Shown: one piece after another, positions 43,226-51,831 of the stretch
Numbering within the stretch: the stretch's first letter is position 1
How the letters are laid out: each line of letters starts with the position of its first letter
Assembly: GCF_034932185.1 (NCBI RefSeq)
Contig: NZ_JAYGHW010000089.1
Coordinates: 137,991 to 201,990 of the forward strand
DNA length: 64,000 nt
Source: Spirulina sp034932185
GTDB taxonomy: Bacteria; Cyanobacteriota; Cyanobacteriia; Cyanobacteriales; Spirulinaceae
Direction of reading: 5' to 3'
Notes under the pieces: generated by a model
The model's database searches: none
Told to the model about the DNA's origin: nothing
The model's input: the letters and a program-made list of their open reading frames with translations, nothing else
Made by a program: the position numbers and the translations under genes

Positions 43226-43855
43226 ATGAGTCAAGCGATCGCCGCCTCAGAAGTCACCCTTCGCCTCCTCAAAGAGAGCCTCCACCTCCAAGCCGCCCCC
43301 GATCAACAGTTCTTCAGCGAATGGCAACAAAACACCCCACCCCTCAGCGACCTTGAACAACAGTCCCTCGATCGCGTCAAACTGAACTTTCTCGACCTCC
43401 TCGAAGATCCGCCGGTTTTAGAAAACAGCGTTAAACTGGTGATACTCGCTCCACTCCTGGATCTCGCGGGCTTTTATCGCCGTCCCTTTCGCATCACCAC
43501 TGAAACCAGCACCAACCTAGAATTGGTAGATGCTGGCATGACCATCAGGGGGCGCATTGATGTTTTAGTCGTGAATGGCCTGCTCTGGCTGGTGGTCATC
43601 GAGTCCAAACGCAGCGATTTTGCCGTTGTCCGCGCCTTGCCCCAAACCCTCGCCTACTTATTGGCCAACCCGAACCCCCCACAGCCCACCTTCGGCTTGA
43701 TCACCAACGGTACAGAATACCTGTTCTTAAAAGCCAGCCGCACCCCTAGCCCCCAATACGCCACATCCCGCCTTTTCTCCCTATTCAATCCTGGTAACGA
43801 ACTTTATCCCGTTCTCGCCATCCTGAAACAAATTACCCCAGAGCGATCGCTCTGA
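43226..43855 (+). CDS. PD-(D/E)XK restriction endonuclease-like protein (paralogue of 22875)
   Basis: A 209-residue protein with RGRIDVLVVNGLLWLVVIES followed by KRSDFAVVRALPQTLAYLL, giving Asp and Glu-Ser-Lys catalytic spacing. It shares many blocks with the protein at 22875-23501 but in a defence-island setting. Start ATG 43226, 20 bp after Uma2. No helicase is fused. It may cooperate with the neighbouring ATPase or be independent. Confidence 0.8.
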   Translation: MSQAIAASEVTLRLLKESLHLQAAPDQQFFSEWQQNTPPLSDLEQQSLDRVKLNFLDLLEDPPVLENSVKLVILAPLLDLAGFYRRPFRITTETSTNLELVDAGMTIRGRIDVLVVNGLLWLVVIESKRSDFAVVRALPQTLAYLLANPNPPQPTFGLITNGTEYLFLKASRTPSPQYATSRLFSLFNPGNELYPVLAILKQITPERSL

Positions 43856-43911
43856 ACCGCTTTTTTCCATCAACATCTCACGAAGTTCTCCACAATTGAA
43901 GCCTACACCCC

Positions 43912-45285
43912 ATGTTTAAAGCTCTCCATCTTCAAAACTTTAAGTCTTGGCAGGACACGGGAACCATTAACCTTGCCCCCATCACGGCTTTTTTTGGCAA
44001 TAATAGCTCCGGAAAATCCACGATTCTCCAATTTTTACTCCTACTGAAACAAACCATCGAATCGAGCGATCGCCACAGAGTTCTTCATACCGGAGACCAG
44101 CGCAGCTACGTTAACCTCGGCACATTTCACAACATTGCCCATAATCACACCATCGCCAATCCTATCGAATTTAGCCTCACTTGGGAACTTCCCCAAGCCC
44201 TAGAAATTCTCGATCCTCAAGGCAAGGATATTCTTTTCAACATCAAAACCCTTGAATTTCACTCAAAAATTCAACTTCAACCGGATCAAGTCTGCGTCGA
44301 TTACTTTCGCTATTGCTTCACCAGTAACACCGAAGCAATAAGTTTCGGACTGCAACGAAAAGCCCATCAATATCAACTTCAAGCCACGGGCTATCAACCC
44401 AAACGAGTCAAAGGAAGACCCTGGGAATTGCCCAATCCGATCAAAAACTACGGATTTCCTGACCAAGCCAGCGGCTACTTTCAAAATACCGGCTTCCTCT
44501 CTGATTTTTCCCTGGCCTATGAAAATGCTTTTCAACAAACCTACTATCTTGGCCCCCTACGGGAATACCCCCAACGCCTCTATGCTTGGGCCGGCGAAAA
44601 ACCCCAAGATGTCGGGCAACGGGGCGAATTAGCCATCTCTGCCCTTCTGGCATCTCGTCAATTGCCTAAAATTAAACAGGGTAAAGGCAAAAAGGCGATC
44701 GCCCTCGAAGCCTATATTGCTCAATGGTTAAAAAAATTGGGACTGATCGAAACCTTTAAAGTCCAACCCATTGGGGAAAACCGCCAAGAATACGAGGTTA
44801 AAGTACAGCAAACTCCCCATTCTCCTGAAGTCTTCATCACTGACGTTGGTTTTGGCTTGTCCCAAATTTTGCCCGTTCTTGTCCTCTGCTATTACGCCCC
44901 CCCAGGCTCAACAATCATTTTAGAACAGCCTGAAATTCATCTGCATCCCTCCGTTCAAGCTGGCCTCGCTGATGTTTTCGTTGATGCGATTAAAACTCGC
45001 CAGATCCAAATTATTGTTGAGAGCCATAGTGAACACCTCCTGAGAAGACTCCAACGCCGCATCGCTGAAGCCGAAGAAGGTTTAAACCCCCAAGATATTC
45101 AGCTTTACTTTTGTACATCTAACCCCGATGGACAATCAACCATGACTCCCTTAGCTATCGATTCCTTTGGCAATATTGCCAACTGGCCAGAACAATTCTT
45201 TGGTGACGAAATGGGCGATTTAATCGCCATGACTGAAGCGGCAATGAAACGACAGATGGGGGAGCGACTCGAAACCCATGCTTAA
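43912..45285 (+). CDS. DUF3696 AAA ATPase (ABC/SMC-like)
   Basis: A 457-residue ATPase with Walker A FFGNNSSGKSTILQFLLLL near residue 25, a signature-like VGFGLSQILPVLVLCYY and Walker B TIILEQPEIHLHPSVQAG, and the switch His in VESHSEHLLRRLQRR. The C-terminus has the DUF3696 domain. Related two-gene systems couple such ATPases to nuclease effectors. It overlaps the next gene by 8 bases, arguing for a functional pair with the PIN-like protein. Confidence 0.85.
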   Translation: MFKALHLQNFKSWQDTGTINLAPITAFFGNNSSGKSTILQFLLLLKQTIESSDRHRVLHTGDQRSYVNLGTFHNIAHNHTIANPIEFSLTWELPQALEILDPQGKDILFNIKTLEFHSKIQLQPDQVCVDYFRYCFTSNTEAISFGLQRKAHQYQLQATGYQPKRVKGRPWELPNPIKNYGFPDQASGYFQNTGFLSDFSLAYENAFQQTYYLGPLREYPQRLYAWAGEKPQDVGQRGELAISALLASRQLPKIKQGKGKKAIALEAYIAQWLKKLGLIETFKVQPIGENRQEYEVKVQQTPHSPEVFITDVGFGLSQILPVLVLCYYAPPGSTIILEQPEIHLHPSVQAGLADVFVDAIKTRQIQIIVESHSEHLLRRLQRRIAEAEEGLNPQDIQLYFCTSNPDGQSTMTPLAIDSFGNIANWPEQFFGDEMGDLIAMTEAAMKRQMGERLETHA

Positions 45286-45790
45286 AGTGATCATTGATAC
45301 CAATGTCTTAATTGCCGCCAATGGCCGGGATTGTCCCCAGGTTACACCTCAATGCCAATGGTCTGCTGTGAAGTATTTACGCCACATTCAACAGCAGGGC
45401 CAGATCGTCATTGATGGACAATGGCTGATTCTACGGGAGTATCAACATAAAGTGAACCCCCAAGGGCAACCCGGCGTTGGTGATGCTTTTTTGAAATGGA
45501 TACTCACGAACCTGGCTAATCCTCATCGTTGCCAACAGGTGAACATCACCCCCGAAAATGGCAGTTTTCGCGAATTTCCAGAGCAACCTGATTTGCAACA
45601 TTTTGATCCCTCAGATCGAAAATTTGTGGCGATCGCCCTACAATGTTCAGCAAATCCACCGATCATCAATGCCGTTGATTCGGACTGGCTCGAATTTTAT
45701 CAACCCCTTACCCAATTGGGGATTACAATTAAATTCATTTGTCCTGATATCCTGGCTTCACCTGTGATCACTGTCAATAATCAATCCTAA
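45278..45790 (+). CDS. PIN-like nuclease partner of DUF3696 ATPase
   Basis: The 170-residue protein has KVIIDTNVLIAANG at the N-terminus with the first metal Asp, HFDPSDRKFVAIALQ with Asp-x-x-Asp, and INAVDSDWLEF with the last Asp, a full PIN-domain acidic set. It overlaps the ATPase gene by 8 bp. PIN nucleases cut RNA or DNA; as a partner of an ATPase they could be the toxic effector. No antitoxin resembling VapB is adjacent. Length is typical for PIN (130-170). Confidence 0.8.
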   Translation: MLKVIIDTNVLIAANGRDCPQVTPQCQWSAVKYLRHIQQQGQIVIDGQWLILREYQHKVNPQGQPGVGDAFLKWILTNLANPHRCQQVNITPENGSFREFPEQPDLQHFDPSDRKFVAIALQCSANPPIINAVDSDWLEFYQPLTQLGITIKFICPDILASPVITVNNQS

Positions 45791-45852
45791 CCCTTCGATG
45801 ATCGCGGGACTTCACCCGAAAACACTAACGCTCACCCAAGGATCTTTATCCC

Positions 45853-48800
45853 ATGGCCATCACCAACCACGAACGAGTCGGACGCGCCCTCAATTTACTC
45901 CGGGATGGACTCTATCCCTTCATGGAAAGGGAAATGCGCACCGTTCATGGCGATCGCTGGCTCGTCGCCGCCTCCGCCGCCCTGCCGGATCACTACGTCC
46001 GCAATAAAACCCCCCAAAAGGTACTCCAGGAAGATATTTCCTCCCTGCTGATTGTGATGTGGGATCAGTGGAACAATGTGTTTAAACGGGTGTTAGGACA
46101 ATCCGAACGCAGCTTAGTCAGTGAACTGCGCAACATTCGCAACGATTGGGCCCATAAAACCACCGTCTCCACCGATGATGCCTACCGCGCCCTCGATAGC
46201 ATCACCCGCCTGCTCACCGCCGTCTCCGCCCCCGAAGCCGACCCGGTGGAAAAGCAAAAACAGGAATTATTGCGCCTGCGCTTTGAAGAACAGGCCCGCC
46301 AACAAACCCGAAAAGCGGCGATCGCCCCCACCGAAGGCCAACCCCAAGCCGGCCTCAAACCCTGGCGGGAAATCGTCACCCCCCATCCCGATGTCGCCTC
46401 CGGCCGCTTCCAACAGGCAGAATTTGCCGCCGACCTTTGGCAGGTCTACCTCGATGAAGGCTCCGACGAATACCGCGACCCCACCGAATTCTATCGCCGC
46501 ACGTTCCTCACCGAAGGACTCAAACAACTCCTCAGTAATGCCCTGATGCGCCTCAGCGGCCAAGGGGGCGATCCCGTCATCGAACTACAAACCAACTTCG
46601 GCGGCGGCAAAACCCACGCCATGCTTTCCCTTTACCATCTCTGCAATGTCATGCAGATTAGCGACCTCCCCGGCATGGAGGCCATTTTTCAAGAAACCAA
46701 CATTGAGCAGCCCCCCCAAGATGTCAACGTTGCCGTGTTAGTGGGTCATAAGCTCCCCCCCAGCGGCATCCCCGCCTATCGCCCCGAACATGAGCGCCAA
46801 AACCGCCCCCTGATCAAAACCCTCTGGGGGGAATTGGCTTGGCAATTGGGGGGAGCCGAAGGCTATGAACTGGTGCGTTTAGCCGATGAAACCGGCACAA
46901 ACCCCGGTGATACCCTCACCCAACTGTTTAACCGCTTTTCCCCCTGTTTAATTTTGATTGATGAATGGGTGGCCTATGCCCGGCAATTGCATGATGAAAA
47001 TGATTTACTAGCAGGAGATTTTGATACCCAATTTACCTTTGCCCAAACCCTCAGCGAATCGGCCAAAAATGCCAAAAATACACTCCTCGTCGTCAGTGTT
47101 CCCGCCTCGGATATTGAAGTGGGGGGAGAGCGGGGTAAAATCGCCTTAGATCGGTTGAAAAATGCGATCGGTCGCATTGAATCCCCCTGGCGACCCGCCA
47201 GCGCCGAAGAAAGTTTTGAAATTGTGCGGCGGCGACTCTTTGAAACCAAAACCGATCCCAGCTTCTATGTCGATCGTGATGCCGTGATCCGCAGTTTCCG
47301 AGAACTCTACCGCAACCAAAAAGCCGAATTTCCCAGCGAATGCAGTGAAGCCGACTATGAGCGGCGCATGAAAGCCGCCTATCCCATCCACCCGGAACTG
47401 TTCGATCGCCTCTATTCCGATTGGTCAAGTTTAGATAAATTTCAACGCACTCGGGGGGTCTTGCGCCTCATGGCCAAAGTGATCCATTGTTTATGGGTGC
47501 GTGATGACCGGGGCCTGATGATCATGCCCGCCCAAATCCCCATTGATGATAGCCAGGTGCAATCGGAATTAACCCGCTATCTCGAAGATCAATGGTTGCC
47601 CGTCATTGAAAAAGATGTAGATGGCCCCAACTCCTTACCCTTCAAAACCGATGGCGATAATCCCAACCTTGGCCGCTATTCCGCCTGTCGTCGCGTCACC
47701 CGCACCATCTACATGGGATCCGCCCCCACGCTCCGGGCCGCCAATCGCGGCCTCGATGATAAACAGATTAAATTAGGTTGCGTCCAACCCGGGGAAACCG
47801 TCGCCACCTTTGCCGATGCCCTACGCCGCCTCACCGACCAAGCCACCTACCTCTACATCGACGGCAATCGCTATTGGATCTCAACGCAACCCAACGTTAA
47901 CCGCACCGCCCAAGAAAGGGCCAGCCAAATCCGCGAAGAAGAGTATCGGGTTTGGGAGGAATTAATTAAACGGTTGAAACAGGATAAAAATCGAGGCGAA
48001 TTTACTGCGATTCATCTTGCGCCGGAAAGCTCCGCTGATATTCCCGACGATCCGAATAGTGGCGTTCGCTTGGTAGTATTGCATCCCCAATTAACCCATC
48101 GTAAAAGAACCACCGAGAGCCAAGCCCACCGCTGGATTGAAGAGGCCTTAAACCAGCGCGGCAATGGCCCCCGCTACCATAAAAATACGCTCATCTTCCT
48201 TGCCCCGGATCAGACAGATATCGAGAATCTGCGCCAATATGTTGCCCAATATTTAGCTTGGGATTCGATCATTGAGGATAAAGAAATCCTCAATCTTGAT
48301 AATTTTCAAAACCAGCAAGCTAAAACCAAGCATAGTCAATGTGATCAAGATGTGGATAAAATCTTGATCCAAGCCTATAAATGGTTGATCACCCCCGATC
48401 AACCCCATCCCCAAGATCCCATTGATTTCATGGAAATTTCTCTATCGGGTTCTGAATCGCCCATTGAGCAGGCCAGCCGTCGAACCTGCGGGGATCAGAA
48501 TTTACTGACGGAATTTGCTGCGCCAATCCTCAAGATGGAAGCCCTCACGCCCTACGTTTGGCCCAATGGCAACCATATTGATCTTAAACAGCTTTGGGGC
48601 TATTTCACCCAATATGTTTATTTACCGCGCCTTAAAAATGCCAATGTGCTTTTAGAAGGGATCAAAAATGGGGTCAATTCAACAGATTGGTCTAACTATT
48701 TTGCCTATGCAACGGGGTTTGATGCGGCGAAAAATCGCTATCTAGGCTTAACGGTGGGTAGCATCATTGAGCCTAAAATTGATAGCCATAGCTTGATCGT

Positions 48801-49191
48801 CAATCCAGAAATTGCCCAAGCCCAACTGGATGCCGACAAACCGACCCCTCCTGTTTCACAACCAGAACCGCCGTCACTAGATCCAACAGGAAAAAATGGG
48901 AAGGGTACAAAGGTGATCACTCCCCTCCCACCACCACCGCTGCCCCCACAACCCCAAGCCAAACGCTTCTTTGGTACCATCGACCTCGATCCGATCCGCC
49001 TCAACCGCGATGTTGAGCAGATCGCCAAAGAAATCGTCCAACACCTCACCAAACTCCAAGACGCAAACGTTAAAGTCAGCCTGGAAATTTCCGCCGACAT
49101 CCCCCAAGATGTCCCCGACGACATCACCCGCACCGTCCTCGAAAACTGCCGCACCCTGGGATTTAAATCTCAAGGTTTTGAGGATCAATAA
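45853..49191 (+). CDS. DUF499 ATPase with N-terminal HEPN-like domain
   Basis: The 1112-residue protein starts with a Swt1-type HEPN-like region (RVGRALNLLRDGLYPFMERE) with the Rx4H motif RNDWAH at about residues 96-101. DUF499 follows with Walker A NFGGGKTHAMLSLYH (about 247-261) and Walker B LILIDEWVAYARQ (about 366-378). A Pro-rich linker (about 995-1035) leads to a C-terminal alpha/beta domain (VKVSLEISADIPQDVPDDIT). DUF499 ATPases accompany DUF1156 methylases and SNF2-type helicases in predicted defence systems; the HEPN part could be a ribonuclease. It is the last island gene. Confidence 0.88.
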   Translation: MAITNHERVGRALNLLRDGLYPFMEREMRTVHGDRWLVAASAALPDHYVRNKTPQKVLQEDISSLLIVMWDQWNNVFKRVLGQSERSLVSELRNIRNDWAHKTTVSTDDAYRALDSITRLLTAVSAPEADPVEKQKQELLRLRFEEQARQQTRKAAIAPTEGQPQAGLKPWREIVTPHPDVASGRFQQAEFAADLWQVYLDEGSDEYRDPTEFYRRTFLTEGLKQLLSNALMRLSGQGGDPVIELQTNFGGGKTHAMLSLYHLCNVMQISDLPGMEAIFQETNIEQPPQDVNVAVLVGHKLPPSGIPAYRPEHERQNRPLIKTLWGELAWQLGGAEGYELVRLADETGTNPGDTLTQLFNRFSPCLILIDEWVAYARQLHDENDLLAGDFDTQFTFAQTLSESAKNAKNTLLVVSVPASDIEVGGERGKIALDRLKNAIGRIESPWRPASAEESFEIVRRRLFETKTDPSFYVDRDAVIRSFRELYRNQKAEFPSECSEADYERRMKAAYPIHPELFDRLYSDWSSLDKFQRTRGVLRLMAKVIHCLWVRDDRGLMIMPAQIPIDDSQVQSELTRYLEDQWLPVIEKDVDGPNSLPFKTDGDNPNLGRYSACRRVTRTIYMGSAPTLRAANRGLDDKQIKLGCVQPGETVATFADALRRLTDQATYLYIDGNRYWISTQPNVNRTAQERASQIREEEYRVWEELIKRLKQDKNRGEFTAIHLAPESSADIPDDPNSGVRLVVLHPQLTHRKRTTESQAHRWIEEALNQRGNGPRYHKNTLIFLAPDQTDIENLRQYVAQYLAWDSIIEDKEILNLDNFQNQQAKTKHSQCDQDVDKILIQAYKWLITPDQPHPQDPIDFMEISLSGSESPIEQASRRTCGDQNLLTEFAAPILKMEALTPYVWPNGNHIDLKQLWGYFTQYVYLPRLKNANVLLEGIKNGVNSTDWSNYFAYATGFDAAKNRYLGLTVGSIIEPKIDSHSLIVNPEIAQAQLDADKPTPPVSQPEPPSLDPTGKNGKGTKVITPLPPPPLPPQPQAKRFFGTIDLDPIRLNRDVEQIAKEIVQHLTKLQDANVKVSLEISADIPQDVPDDITRTVLENCRTLGFKSQGFEDQ

Positions 49192-49243
49192 AGCCCCGTT
49201 TTCCGTAGGCGCAAGCCAACTTAACGTTGGGAGTACCGCCCCC

Positions 49244-49318
49244 CCTTGGGTTTCAAACCCAAGGCTCATCGCGAAAGTGGGCTAGAGCTTACTCCGCTTG
49301 GGGGAACCGATGCAGGGG
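49244..49318 (+). repeat. Structured dispersed element, copy C (shorter)
   Basis: Hairpin CCTTGGGTTT-C-AAACCCAAGG precedes the shared core CTCATCGCGAAAGTGGGCTA then GAGCTTACTCC and the tail GGGGGAACCGATGCAG seen also in copy A (GGGGGAACCGCTGCA on its minus strand). The middle hairpins of A and B are absent. It lies between the DUF499 gene and the glycosyltransferases. Confidence 0.7.
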
Positions 49319-49376
49319 GAAATCAGCACCACCGAGGAAACACGGCCCTATACTGGGGAAAATTTCCTGATCTCCC

Positions 49377-50519
49377 ATGAAAGCCTTGCGTGTGGCCTGG
49401 TTAGTTCCCTCCATTGAATTGGGGGCCTACTGGCAGCCGGTCTTAGCCCATTTTAGTCAAACCATCCCCGCTGCTGTCTTCTATACCGGCGGAGTTTATC
49501 CCAGCTATGATCCCCAACAACCCGGCGCAGCCTTGATTGAAATCGTCGGCCGGATGCAGTTCGTTGAAACCCAACGGGTAAAAACTGGCTACGATCGCGG
49601 CCTGATCATTCTTTCCCCCGCCGTCATTCCCCGCCTGTTGCGGTTTAAACCCGATGTGGTCTATCCCCAAGCCTTTTCCCTGTGGACGCTGCTGGTGATT
49701 CTGTTTAAACCCCTCGGCCGCTGGCGGGTGGTGATTATCCATGATGGCAGTTCCCCCAATACCGATTTTGGCCCGAGCAATTGGCGCACCGTGATCCGGC
49801 GGTGGATGATGGCGGGGGTGGATGGCGTGTTGGCCAATACGGCGATCGGCCAACGGTATTTAACCGAAGTCCTCCACTATCCAGCGCACAAGATCCTCAA
49901 ACGCATCTACCTTGTCCCCGATCGCACCGCCCTCGCCCGTTCCGCCCAACCGATCCCCCCCCCTGGCCCTGGCCCCATCTTCCTCTACGTCGGCCGCATC
50001 ACCGAACGCAAGGGGCTGCGATCGCTCCTTGAAGCCTGTATTCTGCTCAAATCTCAAGGCTTCACCACCTACACCCTCTGGATTATCGGCACAGGGGAAC
50101 AGCGCGGGGAGTTAGAAGCCCGCATTGCTCAAGGGGGCATTGGTGAGCAAGTCCGTTGGCAGGGATGGGTGGATTATGACCAATTGGCGGGCTATTTTGA
50201 AGCGGCGGATGTGTTTGTCTTTCCCACCTATGAAGATGTGTGGGGCATGGTGGTTTCCGAGGCGATGGTCTTTGGCAAGCCCGTGATCTGCTCCCAAGGG
50301 GCGGCGGCCTGTGAGTTAATCGAGCCGGAGGGCAATGGTTTTGTGATTGACCCCCATGATCCTTTAGCAATTGCCCAAGCCTTAGCCTATTTTTTGAACC
50401 ATCCCGAACGCATTGCACCCATGGGGGAGCGATCGCGCCAAATCATCGCCCACCACACCCCCGAAACCGCCGCCCAAGCCTTTATTGACATGACCCACAG
50501 GATTTTAGAAAAACCATGA
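49377..50519 (+). CDS. Glycosyltransferase family 4-like protein
   Basis: A 380-residue GT-B fold enzyme: N-terminal MKALRVAWLVPSIELGAYWQ and the C-terminal nucleotide-sugar site FVFPTYEDVWGMVVSEAMVF then GKPVICSQGAAACELI. GT4 enzymes use nucleotide sugars to build glycans or exopolysaccharide. It shares a 4-base ATGA overlap with the second glycosyltransferase. Acceptor and donor are unknown. Neighbouring epimerase suggests a surface polysaccharide unit. Confidence 0.88.
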   Translation: MKALRVAWLVPSIELGAYWQPVLAHFSQTIPAAVFYTGGVYPSYDPQQPGAALIEIVGRMQFVETQRVKTGYDRGLIILSPAVIPRLLRFKPDVVYPQAFSLWTLLVILFKPLGRWRVVIIHDGSSPNTDFGPSNWRTVIRRWMMAGVDGVLANTAIGQRYLTEVLHYPAHKILKRIYLVPDRTALARSAQPIPPPGPGPIFLYVGRITERKGLRSLLEACILLKSQGFTTYTLWIIGTGEQRGELEARIAQGGIGEQVRWQGWVDYDQLAGYFEAADVFVFPTYEDVWGMVVSEAMVFGKPVICSQGAAACELIEPEGNGFVIDPHDPLAIAQALAYFLNHPERIAPMGERSRQIIAHHTPETAAQAFIDMTHRILEKP

Positions 50520-51754
50520 AACTATTACTTTCTGCCTTTGCCTGTGAGCCGGGGTTAGGCTCCGAAGAAGGGGTCGGTTGGAATATGGCCGTTGAGGCGG
50601 CGCGGGAGCATCAGGTTTGGGTGTTAACGCGGGGGTTTTGTGCGGGAACCATTGAACCCTATGTAGCGAAAAATCCGATCCCCAATTTGCAGTTTATCTA
50701 TTTTGAACCCTTCGGTTGGAGTGAGGATTGGAAGGGGCGACAGGGGTTGCTGATTGTGCATTATTACCTTTGGCAAATTTGGGCCTATTTTGTGGCCCGA
50801 AAATGGCATCAAAAAATTCAATTTGATCTGGCTCGCCATGTCACCTATGTACGCTATTGGAATCCTAGTTTTTTGGCATTATTACCAATCCCTTTTATCT
50901 GGGGGCCGGTGGGGGGTGGGGAATCGGCTCCGGCTCCCTTTTGGCGGGATTTTAATTTCCGGGGCAAGGTCTATGAGGCGATGCGGGATACAGCCCGCTG
51001 GTTGGGGGAGCATGATCCCTTTGTGGGGTTAACGGCGCGACGGGCGGCGATCGCCCTGGCCAGTACGGAGCAAACGGCGGTGAAGTTGCGCCGCTTGGGG
51101 GCAAAACGGGTAGAGGTGACGACGGCGATCGCCCTCTCCACAGCGGAAATCGACACCCTCGCCCAGGCTCCCCCACCCCCACCCGGCCCGATGCGCTTTC
51201 TCTCCGTCGGTCGCCTCATCCATTGGAAGGGGTTGCACCTTTCCCTCCAAGCCTTTGCAGCGGCCAACATCCCCACGGCGGAATATTGGATCATCGGGGA
51301 TGGAGTGGAGCGATCGCGTTTAGAGCAATTAGCCCAAACCTTAGGGATAGGGCAGCGGGTGCGGTTTTGGGGATTATTGCCCCGTGGGGAAGTGTTGGCA
51401 AAAATGGGAGAATGTCACGCTTTAATCCATCCCAGTTTGCACGAATCGGGGGGGTTTGTCTGTGCAGAAATGATGGCAGCAGGGCGGCCCGTAATTTGCT
51501 TAAATTGGGGCGGCCCTGGGGTACAAGTCACGCCAGAAACCGGGATACTCATTGAAGCCCACAATCCCCCCCAAGTGATTGAAGATCTCGCCATCGCCCT
51601 AGAGCAGGTGGCCAAAGCTCCCGATCATTGGGGTGAAGCGGGTTATGAGCGGGTGCGATCGCACTTTTCCTGGGAAACCAAAGGCCAATATTTCAATCAG
51701 CTTTATGGGCAATTAATATGCTTCCATGGTAGGGGAGCATCCCAGTTTGGATAA
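50516..51754 (+). CDS. Glycosyltransferase (GT-B, family 4-like)
   Basis: A 412-residue GT-B enzyme. N-terminal LLLSAFACEPGLGSEEGVGW is typical of group 1 transferases with a GSEEG loop; C-terminal LIHPSLHESGGFVCAEMMAA and GRPVICLNWGGPGVQV are the donor-binding motifs. It overlaps the previous gene by 4 bases, so both act in the same pathway, probably exopolysaccharide or glycolipid synthesis. Confidence 0.88.
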   Translation: MKLLLSAFACEPGLGSEEGVGWNMAVEAAREHQVWVLTRGFCAGTIEPYVAKNPIPNLQFIYFEPFGWSEDWKGRQGLLIVHYYLWQIWAYFVARKWHQKIQFDLARHVTYVRYWNPSFLALLPIPFIWGPVGGGESAPAPFWRDFNFRGKVYEAMRDTARWLGEHDPFVGLTARRAAIALASTEQTAVKLRRLGAKRVEVTTAIALSTAEIDTLAQAPPPPPGPMRFLSVGRLIHWKGLHLSLQAFAAANIPTAEYWIIGDGVERSRLEQLAQTLGIGQRVRFWGLLPRGEVLAKMGECHALIHPSLHESGGFVCAEMMAAGRPVICLNWGGPGVQVTPETGILIEAHNPPQVIEDLAIALEQVAKAPDHWGEAGYERVRSHFSWETKGQYFNQLYGQLICFHGRGASQFG

Positions 51755-51831
51755 TTTACCCCTCATCCCCCCGCCCCTTCTCCCACAAGGGGCGTAGGCT
51801 TGCTTCTTGATCTGATCTTGGGCGGCTGAGA

